This document shows, piece after piece, positions 8,548-17,957 of a stretch of 64,000 nt of DNA. The DNA comes from Segatella copri (lineage in GTDB: Bacteria; Bacteroidota; Bacteroidia; Bacteroidales; Bacteroidaceae). Location of the stretch: contig NZ_JAPDVG010000001.1 in assembly GCF_026015625.1 (NCBI RefSeq), positions 558,001 through 622,000 of the forward strand, given 5' to 3'. A program made the translations under genes and the position numbers. Position 1 is the stretch's first letter; every line of letters starts with the position of its first letter. Under the pieces are notes generated by a model that saw only the letters and a program-made list of their open reading frames with translations, was not told the DNA's origin and searched no databases.

Positions 8548-10215
8548 CTAGATTGCGTTCTGATAGAGGTAACGCTTGATAGACTTCTTGGCTGTCTTTT
8601 CAAATTCCTGATTATGAAGTTTGATGCGTGACACCTTTGCGAAGCTAGGTATCTGCATGTTCAGTTCCTTGCGGTTCTGCTCCATGATGTTCTCCAGGTC
8701 TTCGTCTGTAAAGCCGAGGTTGTTAACTTCTTCCATATCCGGATGAACTAGAGCTACCAGCTTGTCATCGCTCTGTATTACGATGCTCTCGTTGACCATA
8801 GCCATGGAGTTGAGCTTGTCCTCAATCTCTTCCGGATAGATGTTCTGTCCGTTAGGTCCCAGCAGCATGTTCTTGCTTCTGCCTCTTATGAAGATATGTC
8901 CGTCGGCGTCCATCGTTGCCAGGTCGCCTGTATGGAACCATCCGTCTTTATCTATTACGGCATCTGTTGCCTCCTGGTTCTTGTAATAGCCCTTCATCAC
9001 ATTGATGCCGCGGCAAACCAGTTCACCGGCTACGTTCTCCGGGTCATCGCTCAAAACCTTTACCTCCATGTGCTTCACGGCAACACCACAGCTTCCTGCC
9101 ACATAGTTGTCCTGATGGGCAAAGGTGATAAGTGGAGCAGTCTCAGTGGTACCATATCCCATTGCGATAGGGAAACCTACGCTGATGAAGAAGTTCTCTA
9201 TCTCCTTGTTGAGCGGAGCACCACCCACAACAACCTCGTAAGGACGTTCGCCAAACTTTCTCAATACAAACTCGCGAACCTTCTCCTTGATGCGCTTATT
9301 GATGACAGGCATGTTCATCAGCAGTCGTGCACGGTTGGTTTGGATATGTGGGAATACTTCCTTTCTTACAATCTTGTCTACTACAAGCGGCACCGCATAG
9401 AGGATGTCTGGCTTGGTTTCTGACAACGCCTCTGAGATGAGCGTTGGGCTCGGCAGACGGGTAAGGAAGAAGATATGGTTACCCAATACTATATTGAAGA
9501 GAAATTCTGTCATGAGTCCATACATGTGAGCCATCGGAAGGGTAGAAAGGATGTTGCAGTTCTTACCTATCTTAGGTTTCACTGAATCGATGAGGTAGTC
9601 GAGATTACCCCAAAGTGCTCTGTATGGGAGCATCACACCTTTTGAGAAACCGGTAGTTCCACTGGTATAGTTGATCATTGCCAGTTCTTCTGGATCGTCT
9701 ACGTGATACTTCACGTGTTCTGGTCTGAAATACTTAGGATATCTGTGTCCGAACATTGCATTGAGGTTCTCGCGCGCATAAGTCAGTTTCTCAGAGCGCG
9801 AGATGACAAGCGAATTGTCCGGAAGATAGATGATTCCTTCCAGCGAAGGCATCTCCTCTGGTGTTATCTCTGTAGCTACCACGTCACCAACGAACAGAAG
9901 TTTGCTTTCGCTGTGGTTCACGATGTTGTGAATCTGCTCAGGCTTAAATTCGTTCTGTATAGGTACGACAATAGCTCCGTATGTAATAATGGCCAGGAAG
10001 GCTACTGCCCACTGGCTACTATTTCTTCCGCAGACGGCAATCTTGTCGCCCTTCTTTACATCGCTGTTTTCGAACAGGATGTGTAGCTTCTCAATCTTTC
10101 TGGCAATATCGTGATATTGGAGGGTTGCGCCCTTGTAATCGGTGAGCGCATCCAGATTCCAATTCTTGATAATGCTGTTCTCAATATACGAGTTAAAACT
10201 TGGTATTGAATTCAT
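8548..10215 (-). CDS. AMP-binding acyl-CoA/acyl-acid ligase, paralogue 2
   Basis: This 555-residue ANL-family ligase closely resembles the gene downstream throughout (for example DALTDYKGATLQYHD near the N-terminus and NYTSGTTGFSKGVM). Other motifs are MGYGTTETAP and WFHTGDLATMDADGHIFIRG. I chose the ATG at 10215 (MNSIPSFNSYIENS) because it aligns with the paralogue start. An upstream in-frame ATG at 10263 would add 16 hydrophobic residues overlapping a -7-like element. The substrate is unknown. Confidence 0.88.
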   Translation of the reverse strand: MNSIPSFNSYIENSIIKNWNLDALTDYKGATLQYHDIARKIEKLHILFENSDVKKGDKIAVCGRNSSQWAVAFLAIITYGAIVVPIQNEFKPEQIHNIVNHSESKLLFVGDVVATEITPEEMPSLEGIIYLPDNSLVISRSEKLTYARENLNAMFGHRYPKYFRPEHVKYHVDDPEELAMINYTSGTTGFSKGVMLPYRALWGNLDYLIDSVKPKIGKNCNILSTLPMAHMYGLMTEFLFNIVLGNHIFFLTRLPSPTLISEALSETKPDILYAVPLVVDKIVRKEVFPHIQTNRARLLMNMPVINKRIKEKVREFVLRKFGERPYEVVVGGAPLNKEIENFFISVGFPIAMGYGTTETAPLITFAHQDNYVAGSCGVAVKHMEVKVLSDDPENVAGELVCRGINVMKGYYKNQEATDAVIDKDGWFHTGDLATMDADGHIFIRGRSKNMLLGPNGQNIYPEEIEDKLNSMAMVNESIVIQSDDKLVALVHPDMEEVNNLGFTDEDLENIMEQNRKELNMQIPSFAKVSRIKLHNQEFEKTAKKSIKRYLYQNAI

Positions 10216-10357
10216 TGCACAATTTACAAAATTTTGTGCAAAGATAATGAAAATAGTGCACACTGCAAAATAAAATGTGCACTATTTTCAAAAACTATAT
10301 AAAATAATTATTTTTTTTCCTTTTTAGTCTACATATTGTGGTGTTATAGACTGTATT

Positions 10358-11605
10358 TTACTCATATCTCATTGATTTGGCTGGATGGATATGAGAAATC
10401 AGGTAGCTTGGTGCTACGAGCATGAAGATGCATATCAGCAGCGTAGCAATGTTCAGGGCTATGATGGCAAGCCAGTTGAATTCTACCGGAACGGTACTTA
10501 CATAATAGGTCTGTGCATCGAGTTTGAGGATGCCTGTAAAGTACTGGAGGGTAAGAATGCCGAGGGCGATGGCATTGCCCAGAAGCATACCCTTGCCGAT
10601 GATGAAGACGGCAAACCACAGGAAGGTGTGGCGGATGGTCTTGTTGCGGGCACCCAATGCCTTCATTACGCCTATCATGGAGGTGCGTTCCAGAATGATG
10701 ATGAGCAGACCGCTGATCATGGTGACGCCGGCTACTATCAGCATCAGACCGAGAATAATCCAGACATTCAGATCCATCAGACTCAGCCATTGGAAGATGT
10801 TTGGATTCAGGTCCTTGATGGTAGAACTGCTGTAGGTTTCGCCATAGTGATCTACCGTGCGGTTCACCTTATTAATAATATAATCTTCAGTCTCGTTGAG
10901 CTTGTTGAAGTCGTTAACGGTCAGTTCTGCACCGCTCGCCTGGTCTTCTTCCCATCCGTTCAGCTTCACGGCAGTATAGAGGTCGGTGTATACCATTACC
11001 TCATCATACTTCTTCAGGTTGGTCTGATAGATACCCTTGATGGTGAAGCGGCGCATACGCACTCCGTTGCCATCAAAGAAGTAGGCAAAGATGCGTTCTC
11101 CCGTCTTCAGCTTCAGCTTATCAGCCATCAGCTGTGAGATGAGAATCTGGTTATGGCTCGCTTTGTCATCAAACTTAGGGATACTGCCTTCTATCATGTT
11201 CTGATGGATAAAGGTAGAATCGAAATCAGGTCCTACACCTTTGAACATGACGCCCAGGAAATCGCTGTCCGTCTTCAGGATTCCCTCTTTCATGGCAAAT
11301 TTCTGCACATGTTTTACGCCAGGTATCTTTTTCAGTACGTTGACCATCGAGTCGTTCATGACCACCGGATACTGGTTTTGCTGCTGCAGCGTCATGAAGT
11401 CTGCCACCTGTATATGGCTTCCGAATCCTATTACCTTGTCGCGTATGGTATGCTTGAATCCGAGCACTACGCATACCGACATAATCATAATGGCGAGTCC
11501 GATAGCAACACCTGCAGTGGCTATATGAATAGCAGGGCGAGAAACTTTACGTTTATCGCCCTGATCGCTATATAATCTCTTTGCTATAAATAGAGGAAAA
11601 TTCAT
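10358..11605 (-). CDS. FtsX/LolC-E-type ABC transporter permease
   Basis: This 415-residue inner-membrane protein has one N-terminal membrane helix (AIHIATAGVAIGLAIMIMSV), a large periplasmic MacB-like domain and three C-terminal helices of the FtsX fold (WIILGLMLIVAGVTMISGLL onward). The layout matches LolC/LolE-type permeases that release lipoproteins from the inner membrane. An ATPase partner is not adjacent. The start at 11605 (MNFPLFIAKRLYSD) is the family start; the ORF extends 37 codons further but these translate a heptanucleotide repeat. It follows the aminotransferase gene on the same strand. Confidence 0.85.
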   Translation of the reverse strand: MNFPLFIAKRLYSDQGDKRKVSRPAIHIATAGVAIGLAIMIMSVCVVLGFKHTIRDKVIGFGSHIQVADFMTLQQQNQYPVVMNDSMVNVLKKIPGVKHVQKFAMKEGILKTDSDFLGVMFKGVGPDFDSTFIHQNMIEGSIPKFDDKASHNQILISQLMADKLKLKTGERIFAYFFDGNGVRMRRFTIKGIYQTNLKKYDEVMVYTDLYTAVKLNGWEEDQASGAELTVNDFNKLNETEDYIINKVNRTVDHYGETYSSSTIKDLNPNIFQWLSLMDLNVWIILGLMLIVAGVTMISGLLIIILERTSMIGVMKALGARNKTIRHTFLWFAVFIIGKGMLLGNAIALGILTLQYFTGILKLDAQTYYVSTVPVEFNWLAIIALNIATLLICIFMLVAPSYLISHIHPAKSMRYE

Positions 11606-11612
11606 CTTTTGT

Positions 11613-11738
11613 AATGTTGAATGTTGAGTGTTGAGTGTTGAATGTTGAATGTTGAATGTTGAGTGTTGAATGTTGATAGTTAATTTAATCTTTGTGTCCG
11701 TTAGGCAACTCAACATTCAACACTCAACATTCAACATT
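11613..11738. repeat. Heptanucleotide array with a 29-bp inverted copy
   Basis: Bases 11613-11676 are nine 7-bp units (AATGTTG or AGTGTTG). Bases 11710-11738 are the exact inverse complement of 11648-11676, giving a perfect 29-bp stem around a 33-base loop. It fills the gap between the aminotransferase and permease genes and would be transcribed with them. Confidence 0.9.
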
Positions 11739-11739
11739 A

Positions 11740-12951
11740 TTATAGTCCTTCGTCTTCCACTCTTCCCGGATAAGCCTCAAGTGCCTTACCCAGAACCACC
11801 AGGGCACGCTCCAGATCGTGTTTCTTCAAGACGTAAGCTACACGAACCTGATTGTGACCGGCTCCCGGAGTCGTATAGAAACCAGAGGCTGGAGCCATCA
11901 TGATGGTTTCGCCCTCGTAGTTGAATTCCTCCAGACACCAGCGGCAGAACTTTTCAGAATCATCGATAGGCAGTTTGGCTACGGTATAGAAGGCTCCCAT
12001 AGGAATAGGAGAGTATACGCCAGGAATACGGTTCAAGCCGTCTATCAGGCACTTACGGCGCTCTACATACTCATCGTATACATCGCGGTAGTACTCTTCT
12101 GGAGCATCCAGAGAAGCTTCGGCTACAATCTGACCAATCAGTGGAGGAGAGAGACGGGCCTGGCAGAACTTCATCACCGCCTTGCGGATTTCAGCATTCT
12201 TGGTGATGAGGGCACCTACACGGATACCGCACTCACTGTAACGCTTCGAAACAGAATCGATGAGAACCGTGTTCTGCTCGATGCCTTCCAGGTGCATCGC
12301 ACTGATATAAGGACTGCCGGTATAGATATACTCACGGTAAACCTCATCAGAGAAGAGATAGAGGTCGTACTTCTTCACCAGGTCACGAATCTGATTCATC
12401 TCTCTGCGGGTATAGAGATAGCCCGTAGGGTTGTTAGGATTACAAATCAGAATGGCACGTGTGCGCTCATTGATCAGCTCCTCAAACTTCTCCACCTTAG
12501 GCAGGGAGAAACCTTCTTCTATCGTTGTGGCGATGGTACGGATCTTGGCACCCGCCGAGATGGCAAACGCCATATAGTTAGCGTAAGCAGGTTCTGGTAC
12601 GATAATCTCGTCGCCAGGGTTGAGGCAGCTCATGAAAGAGAAGAGTACAGCCTCAGAACCTCCCGATGTAATGATGATATCATCGGCAGTTACGTTGATG
12701 TTGAATTTCTTATAGTAATCTACAAGCTTCTCGCGATAGCTGAGATAGCCCTGACTTGGAGAATACTCCAAGACCGTGCGGTCTATATGCTTCAAGGCAT
12801 CTAGGCCACATTGAGGAGTTGGAAGGTCAGGCTGACCGATGTTGAGGTGATATACCTTTACTCCACGTTTTTTTGCTGCGGCAGCCAGAGGAGCCAACTT
12901 TCTGATAGGTGACTCTGGCATTTCAAGACCGCGTACAGATATTTCTGGCAT
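11740..12951 (-). CDS. PLP-dependent aminotransferase, class I/II
   Basis: This 403-residue fold-type I aminotransferase is of the aspartate-aminotransferase-like group. Motifs are HLNIGQPDLPTP, ITSGGSEAVLFSF, ICNPNNPTGYLYTRREM, FSDEVYREY and the PLP-lysine region LIDSVSKRYSECGIRVG. The exact amino donor is not readable from sequence. The start at 12951 (MPEISVRGLEMPESP) fits the family; the 24 upstream codons look like leader. It is divergent from the DUF4494 gene. Confidence 0.88.
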   Translation of the reverse strand: MPEISVRGLEMPESPIRKLAPLAAAAKKRGVKVYHLNIGQPDLPTPQCGLDALKHIDRTVLEYSPSQGYLSYREKLVDYYKKFNINVTADDIIITSGGSEAVLFSFMSCLNPGDEIIVPEPAYANYMAFAISAGAKIRTIATTIEEGFSLPKVEKFEELINERTRAILICNPNNPTGYLYTRREMNQIRDLVKKYDLYLFSDEVYREYIYTGSPYISAMHLEGIEQNTVLIDSVSKRYSECGIRVGALITKNAEIRKAVMKFCQARLSPPLIGQIVAEASLDAPEEYYRDVYDEYVERRKCLIDGLNRIPGVYSPIPMGAFYTVAKLPIDDSEKFCRWCLEEFNYEGETIMMAPASGFYTTPGAGHNQVRVAYVLKKHDLERALVVLGKALEAYPGRVEDEGL

Positions 12952-13214
12952 CTTAAAATATTGTTTCTTTCTATTAATTATCCGTGTCGAAAATTGAATT
13001 CTATGACCTTCTGGTCTTTTCAATTTACGCTATTCGGCTGCAAAGATAAGAAAATTAGATGAGAATTGAGAATAACTTTCGGTTAAATTTTATTTTTTGA
13101 TTAAAAACTCTTTAAATATGTCGCTCTTTGCTTTCTTTTTTATAACTTTGCACTTAATTTCAAGAAATGTTATAAGATTATACTAATTAATTAAAATAAG
13201 TAAGAAGAAAAAAT

Positions 13215-13715
13215 ATGAGAAGTAGAACAAGTACATGGTTTGAGACCAAAGTGAAATATCAGAAGACAATGGAGGATGGTTCAGAAAAGGTTGTTTCTGA
13301 AGCATACGTAGTAGATGCTTTGAGCTTTACCGAGGCTGAGAGCGCCATCATCGATGAGATGTCGGTTTATGTAAGCGGCGAGTTGAAGGTGAGCGGTATC
13401 GGTAAGGCTGGCTACGGCGAAATCTTCTTCAGCGATGTGGATGATGATGATAAGTGGTATAAGGCTAAACTCCAGTTCATCACAATTGATGAAAAGAGTG
13501 AGAAGGAGAAGCGCAGCAATGTTACTTATCTTGTTCAGGCTAAGTCTCTCGCCCGTGCCCTCCGTTATATTGATGAGGTGATGGGCAAGACCATGATAGA
13601 TTATGATGTAATTGGTTTGAACGAAACCAAACTGATGGATGTATTCGAGCACCATGTTCCTAACGAGAAGAAAGAGGAGAAGAATGATGTGCCTGAATAC
13701 GAGGAGCAAAAATAA
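13215..13715 (+). CDS. DUF4494 family protein
   Basis: This 166-residue Bacteroidetes-specific protein matches DUF4494 in its start (RSRTSTWFETKVKYQKTMEDG) and the YVVDALSFTEAE segment. No signal peptide or membrane segment is visible and the tail is charged. Function is unknown. A TAACTTTG element at 13143-13150 is a likely promoter. The YggS-like gene starts seven bases after its stop, so the two probably form an operon. Confidence 0.85.
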   Translation: MRSRTSTWFETKVKYQKTMEDGSEKVVSEAYVVDALSFTEAESAIIDEMSVYVSGELKVSGIGKAGYGEIFFSDVDDDDKWYKAKLQFITIDEKSEKEKRSNVTYLVQAKSLARALRYIDEVMGKTMIDYDVIGLNETKLMDVFEHHVPNEKKEEKNDVPEYEEQK

Positions 13716-13722
13716 TTGAACT

Positions 13723-14394
13723 ATGTATGATGTAAAAGGAAATCTCCATGAGGTGCTGGGCAGCTTGCCTGCCGGTGTCCGTCTCGTTGCCATCAGCAAG
13801 TTCCATCCCAACGAGTATATCGAGGAGGCTTATGCTGAAGGACAGCGTATCTTCGGCGAGAGTCATGAGCAGGAACTCGCCAAGAAGGTGCCTTCGCTCC
13901 CTGAGGACATTGAATGGCACTTCATCGGTCATCTGCAGACTAATAAGGTGAAGTATATCGCACCTTATATCTCGATGATTGAGTCGGTAGACAGTCTGAA
14001 ACTTCTCAAGGAGATTGAGAAGCAGGCTGCCAAGCACGATCGTGTGGTGAAGGTTCTTCTGGAACTTCATCTGGCAGAGGAAGATACCAAATCGGGTCTT
14101 TCTCTTGATGCTTGCCGTGAACTTCTGGAGGCTGGCGAATGGCGGGAGATGAAGCATGTGCAGATTTGTGGCATCATGATGATGGCATCTAATACGGATG
14201 ATGAGCAGCAGATAGCTCAGGAGTTTGATGAGGCTGCCCGGTTCTTCGATGAGGTAAAAGCCAGATACTTTGCCGATGATGATGCTTTCTGCGAGCGCAG
14301 CTGGGGTATGAGTCACGATTATCATATTGCCGTCAAGCACGGCAGCACGATGGTTCGTGTAGGTACCACCATCTTCGGTCCTAGAATATATTAA
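13723..14394 (+). CDS. YggS/PLPBP family PLP homeostasis protein
   Basis: This 223-residue alanine-racemase-like TIM-barrel protein binds PLP and maintains vitamin B6 and amino-acid balance rather than catalysing a known reaction. The PLP lysine is K26 (LVAISKFHP). Other family motifs are FGESHEQELAKK, WHFIGHLQTNKVKYI, SVDS and the C-terminal phosphate-binding VRVGTTIFGPR. Length is normal. It is cotranscribed with DUF4494 and followed by a palindromic repeat element. Confidence 0.93.
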   Translation: MYDVKGNLHEVLGSLPAGVRLVAISKFHPNEYIEEAYAEGQRIFGESHEQELAKKVPSLPEDIEWHFIGHLQTNKVKYIAPYISMIESVDSLKLLKEIEKQAAKHDRVVKVLLELHLAEEDTKSGLSLDACRELLEAGEWREMKHVQICGIMMMASNTDDEQQIAQEFDEAARFFDEVKARYFADDDAFCERSWGMSHDYHIAVKHGSTMVRVGTTIFGPRIY

Positions 14395-14398
14395 AATC

Positions 14399-14644
14399 TC
14401 AAGTTTCGCAAATAAGCTCCACACGCCCTGAAAGGGCAGAAGCTCTTAGCCCAGGGCATCGCCCTGGGTAATTACGGACACAAACTTGTCGCCCTGTAAG
14501 GGCAAAAGCTTTAAAATACTGTGCAATGTACAAAGCTTTTGCCCTTACAGGGCGTCTTGCTGATTGCCATTATACCCAGGGCGATGCCCTGGGCTAGGAG
14601 CTTTTGGGCCTTCAGCCCGTTCTTGAACCACATGCGAAAGTTCA
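14399..14644. repeat. MITE-like palindromic repeat element, copy 1
   Basis: The ends are imperfect inverted repeats (14399-14410 and TGCGAAAGTTCA at 14633-14644). Inside are palindromes CCCAGGGCATCGCCCTGGG (14450-14468), its inverse at 14575-14593, and a 22-bp inverted pair (14491-14512 with 14532-14553). The element is nearly symmetrical about 14522, so it may be a double unit. It fills the gap between the convergent YggS-like and M6 protease genes. No protein gene is seen in it. Confidence 0.75.
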
Positions 14645-14649
14645 GTATA

Positions 14650-16368
14650 TTAGTATATTATCTTCTGTCCCTTGCTGGTGATGTAAATCTTGCCCTTTTG
14701 TGGAACGGCAACCTTTCTGCCTTCCAGATCAAAATAGGCTGTCGGGCTGTCTTTACCGATGATGACCGAAGAGATTCCGGTAGGAGAGAAGTTCTTGAGA
14801 TAATCGAAGGTTACCAGACCGGTTGCTTCATCCTTTGTGATGTTGTAGAGCGGATGACTCGTATCAACACTGTTGTTCAGGGTGATACTGGTCAGACAGT
14901 TCACCTCATACTCTGTAGCAGAGCCCGCCTTGTAGGTTGGGAACGGGTCGTTCTGAAGACTCGTTATAATATCAGCATCGCTAACTTTCTTGTTATAGCT
15001 GTTGTATACCATTCCGTCTGCAGGAACAATCATGACCCTTGGCTTACCTGTCGTGTTGTTGGGATTATCAAACAGATTAACCGAAGTCTTGTCATCGTAG
15101 TCGATGCGCCATACCAGCAATCCGTAACCCAGAGCCTCCTTGTACCATCCCTCGTTTCTGATATTCTGCAGCAGCAGGTATTCGCCCTGGCTGTTGGCTA
15201 TAATCTTGTATGCATCCGATGCCTTGTCGTATGGTTCCAGCTTTATCTGCTGCGCCTCGGTATCCGAAAGGAGGATAGGCTGTTTCCGTCCTACGATGCT
15301 CTTCTCCCATGGTGAATAAGGGATAGGCTGGTAGCCGTCAGCCTGATAACTGCCCATATCCATGACGTCCCAATATTCAGGACTCTGGTTATGGTCTGTG
15401 ATGCCGTTGGTAGGATAGATGTCTGGCAAACCGAGGGTATGCGAAAACTCATGACAGAAGAGACCGATACCATTGATGTAGTATTTGCCGTTTTTGGTAT
15501 CTGCAGGCGTATTGTTCAGCTCGTTGTTGATGCCGAATCGGCATACTGTTTTCCCGTCATAGGTTCCCACTCCTACGGTACCCGATTTCGGCCAGAGGCA
15601 ATCGCTTGAATTACCTGAGATGCTTTCAGAATAGCCGGCATAGATTACATATACGAGGTCTACATATCCGTCGCCGTCGCTGTCGTAATCGGCAAAGTTA
15701 ACCTTGGCGTTTACCTGCTGGCAGGCTTCCTTAATCATCTGAGGATAGTTGGTGTCACTTCCGTCGTCAACTCCGTTCTTGCCATAATAAGCAGAATTCT
15801 TGCTTACCGTAACAGGACCCACTACATCAAACTGTGGTATAAACTGGTTATCGCTCATGTCAGCGAAATACTGCTGTACGCTGCCGTAGTTCTGGCAGTA
15901 AGTCTCGTTGGTGATAAACACTTCTTTATCAGCCTCAGGCATAGCTTCTCCTTTTTTTCCGTTAAGGTAATGGTTGAATGTTGCAACCGGATCCTTACTC
16001 TTGAACTTCACATCCTGAAACTGCACTAGGAGTACCAATGCCTTCGGACTTCCCTTATGAGGGAAATAGCTTGGGCTCCATGTGCCTATTTCTGATGCTC
16101 TTGTAAGATTCTCTGAAGAGAAAGCACGGGTCTTTCGGGTGTTCAGCTCTTCGGCAGTTATCTTTTCGTATTTTCCGTCTTGGGTTTCCCGCATGGGCGT
16201 ACCGTCCAGCAGCATGTAGTAGTGGAAGGTTTCGTCGCCATGCAGGGTAGCACATGCCATGGTTCCATCAGCCAGCATAATCTTGGCGATGCCCGGTTTA
16301 GCCTTTACGGCATAGAGATTGGCGATGCCCAGGAAGGCGAGCGCCAGAGAGATGATTGTCTTCTTCAT
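14650..16368 (-). CDS. Secreted M6 family metalloprotease
   Basis: The 572-residue product begins with a Sec signal peptide (MKKTIISLALAFLGIANLYA). An M6 (immune inhibitor A-like) zinc protease domain follows, with the site HEFSHTLGLPD near residue 306 (HExxH plus downstream Asp) and a Ca-binding-like DYDSDGDGYVDLVYVI. The C-terminus (YFDLEGRKVAVPQKGKIYI) resembles the short sorting tail of Prevotella secreted proteins, so type IX export is possible. It probably degrades extracellular peptides. Confidence 0.9.
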   Translation of the reverse strand: MKKTIISLALAFLGIANLYAVKAKPGIAKIMLADGTMACATLHGDETFHYYMLLDGTPMRETQDGKYEKITAEELNTRKTRAFSSENLTRASEIGTWSPSYFPHKGSPKALVLLVQFQDVKFKSKDPVATFNHYLNGKKGEAMPEADKEVFITNETYCQNYGSVQQYFADMSDNQFIPQFDVVGPVTVSKNSAYYGKNGVDDGSDTNYPQMIKEACQQVNAKVNFADYDSDGDGYVDLVYVIYAGYSESISGNSSDCLWPKSGTVGVGTYDGKTVCRFGINNELNNTPADTKNGKYYINGIGLFCHEFSHTLGLPDIYPTNGITDHNQSPEYWDVMDMGSYQADGYQPIPYSPWEKSIVGRKQPILLSDTEAQQIKLEPYDKASDAYKIIANSQGEYLLLQNIRNEGWYKEALGYGLLVWRIDYDDKTSVNLFDNPNNTTGKPRVMIVPADGMVYNSYNKKVSDADIITSLQNDPFPTYKAGSATEYEVNCLTSITLNNSVDTSHPLYNITKDEATGLVTFDYLKNFSPTGISSVIIGKDSPTAYFDLEGRKVAVPQKGKIYITSKGQKIIY

Positions 16369-16390
16369 AAACAGTTAGGGTAGATGGGGT

Positions 16391-17242
16391 TTATTTATAA
16401 AAGTATTGCCCTTTCTTCTGAGTCTGGCGTCCAAACTCGATGGCGTGATGCGGACAATGGTGATAGCAGGTGAAGCAGGTGAGGCAATCCTTGTGATGCA
16501 GCCATTCCGGATATTCTCCATGACCGCCCTTGATATCGCCTACAGGACAGACGTTGGCACAGATGCCACACTTCACGCACTTGTCTTTCTCCACATGAAA
16601 CCGCTTGTCGGTGATGAGCACCTTCTCAAAGAATCCGCCCACAACCTTGGTGAAGAACCAGGGGATAGGACCTTTTACCAGACGGTTCACGCCCTCTTTC
16701 CTGTCGAATATCTCTTCGCAGATAGCCGCCAGTTCCTGTGCCGATTTCGATTTCTTATGAACTTCGCGCTCCTTCGGATCAACATCCATGAAAGGAAGTC
16801 CCACATAAGATTCCGGCATGATGAGCGAGTAGGAAGCAGAAACCTCCGTGATGCCCAATGCCTGAAGCGATGCATTCAGCGCAATCGTATTGTTGAGGTT
16901 TTCGATGGTGAGTCCGATGCTGTCGCCTGCAGTACAGACGCAATAGGCGAAAGGATGTTCCCTGAACGTCTTCTTGTCTTTAGCAGTAGCATCAGAAGTT
17001 TCTCTCAGTATCTTCATCTTCCTGATAAACTCCCTTACAAGGCGTGGAACTCTCCAGCCATGTACGGGGAAAACGAATCCGAGCCGTTCATTCTCTTTCA
17101 GAATAAACGGCTCGGCTATATTGTGGCTTGAATCATCCGCCCGCATATAAGGGGCGATAGGAATCAAGTCTTCGTGTGTAGCCGCTGCCAGTCTGGCTGC
17201 TGCCCACTTGGTATTTCCAGTTCCGGAGAAATAGAAAATCAT
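16391..17242 (-). CDS. EFR1 family flavodoxin-ferredoxin protein
   Basis: This 283-residue redox protein has an N-terminal flavodoxin-like domain (FYFSGTGNTKWAA at residue 3, the FMN phosphate loop) and two C-terminal 4Fe-4S clusters (CVKCGICANVCP near 217, CLTCFTCYHHCP near 250). It should carry electrons in the cytoplasm; the partner is unknown. It lies 22 bases upstream of the M6 protease gene on the same strand and may be cotranscribed, with no obvious functional link. Confidence 0.88.
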   Translation of the reverse strand: MIFYFSGTGNTKWAAARLAAATHEDLIPIAPYMRADDSSHNIAEPFILKENERLGFVFPVHGWRVPRLVREFIRKMKILRETSDATAKDKKTFREHPFAYCVCTAGDSIGLTIENLNNTIALNASLQALGITEVSASYSLIMPESYVGLPFMDVDPKEREVHKKSKSAQELAAICEEIFDRKEGVNRLVKGPIPWFFTKVVGGFFEKVLITDKRFHVEKDKCVKCGICANVCPVGDIKGGHGEYPEWLHHKDCLTCFTCYHHCPHHAIEFGRQTQKKGQYFYK

Positions 17243-17271
17243 GCTTACTTTTAAATATGTATTGAGCTAGA

Positions 17272-17661
17272 TTATTTCTTTTCTGTCATAACACCTTCTA
17301 TATAAAGACGTGACATTTCTACATTGCCGTTAGAACGGACGGTGATGCTCTTCTTGAAATGACCAGGGAACATGCCCTTGCCGTTATAGGTAACACTAAT
17401 CTGTCCCTTCTCGCCTGGAGCGATAGGCTTCTTGGTGTAAGAAGGTATGGTACAGCCGCAGCTGGCAATAGCCTGGTTGATAATCAAAGGCTTGTTGCCC
17501 ACATTGGTGAAGGTAAAGGTAGCCTTCTGTACCGGGTTTGACTCTTCGAACGAACCGAAGTTGTGTATCAGTTTGTCGAACTTAATCTCTGCCTGAGCAG
17601 ATGCAGTAGCTACAAGAGCCACCAGCATAGTGAGTGTCAATATGATTCTTTTCATCTTCAT
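17272..17661 (-). CDS. DUF1573 exported protein
   Basis: This 129-residue protein has a signal peptide (IILTLTMLVALVATASAQA) and one DUF1573 domain, an immunoglobulin/ASH-like fold (KLIHNFGSFEESNPVQKATFTFTN; CGCTIPSYTKKPIAPGEKG). Such proteins are common in the Bacteroidetes envelope and of unknown function. A TACTTTTG element lies upstream (complement of about 17723-17730). It reads toward the EFR1 gene, 29 bases away. Confidence 0.87.
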   Translation of the reverse strand: MKMKRIILTLTMLVALVATASAQAEIKFDKLIHNFGSFEESNPVQKATFTFTNVGNKPLIINQAIASCGCTIPSYTKKPIAPGEKGQISVTYNGKGMFPGHFKKSITVRSNGNVEMSRLYIEGVMTEKK

Positions 17662-17869
17662 ATCCTTTCTTCTTTTTTATATTTTCTCTTTAATTTGTTT
17701 CTTATTTTTATTTAATTGGATGCAAAAGTACATATAAAGTTTAGTATTACGTTACTTTTTTACATTATTTAAAACAATTATGCCTTATATTTCATGTTAC
17801 AGCCTTCTTTTCAGTGGAAAAGTGGGGGCGCAATACTCCTCATTATGAAGACGTTTGCAGATTCCGGAA

Positions 17870-17908
17870 CAAAAAGTCCCCCAACCTTAATCACTTAAGA
17901 TTGGGGGA
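17870..17908 (-). terminator. Terminator of the amidase operon
   Basis: A 13-bp stem with one mismatch (17878-17890 with 17895-17907) and a 4-base loop is followed on the minus strand by ACTTTTTG. It lies 50 bases after the amidase stop. The rest of 17662-17957 holds only the DUF1573 promoter. Confidence 0.75.
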
Positions 17909-17957
17909 GAGCGTAGAAAAAATAATAAAGTATGAACAATATCAACAGAATAGGGGG

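Noticed and set aside
11606..11716. N-terminal extension of the permease encoding repeated IQHST
   Set aside because: The residues are a translation of the heptanucleotide array; MNFPLFIAKRL is the family start.
14399..14644. rRNA or tRNA-like structured gene
   Set aside because: The fold is explained by repeated short palindromes shared with other copies; no tRNA arm or anticodon pattern is seen.
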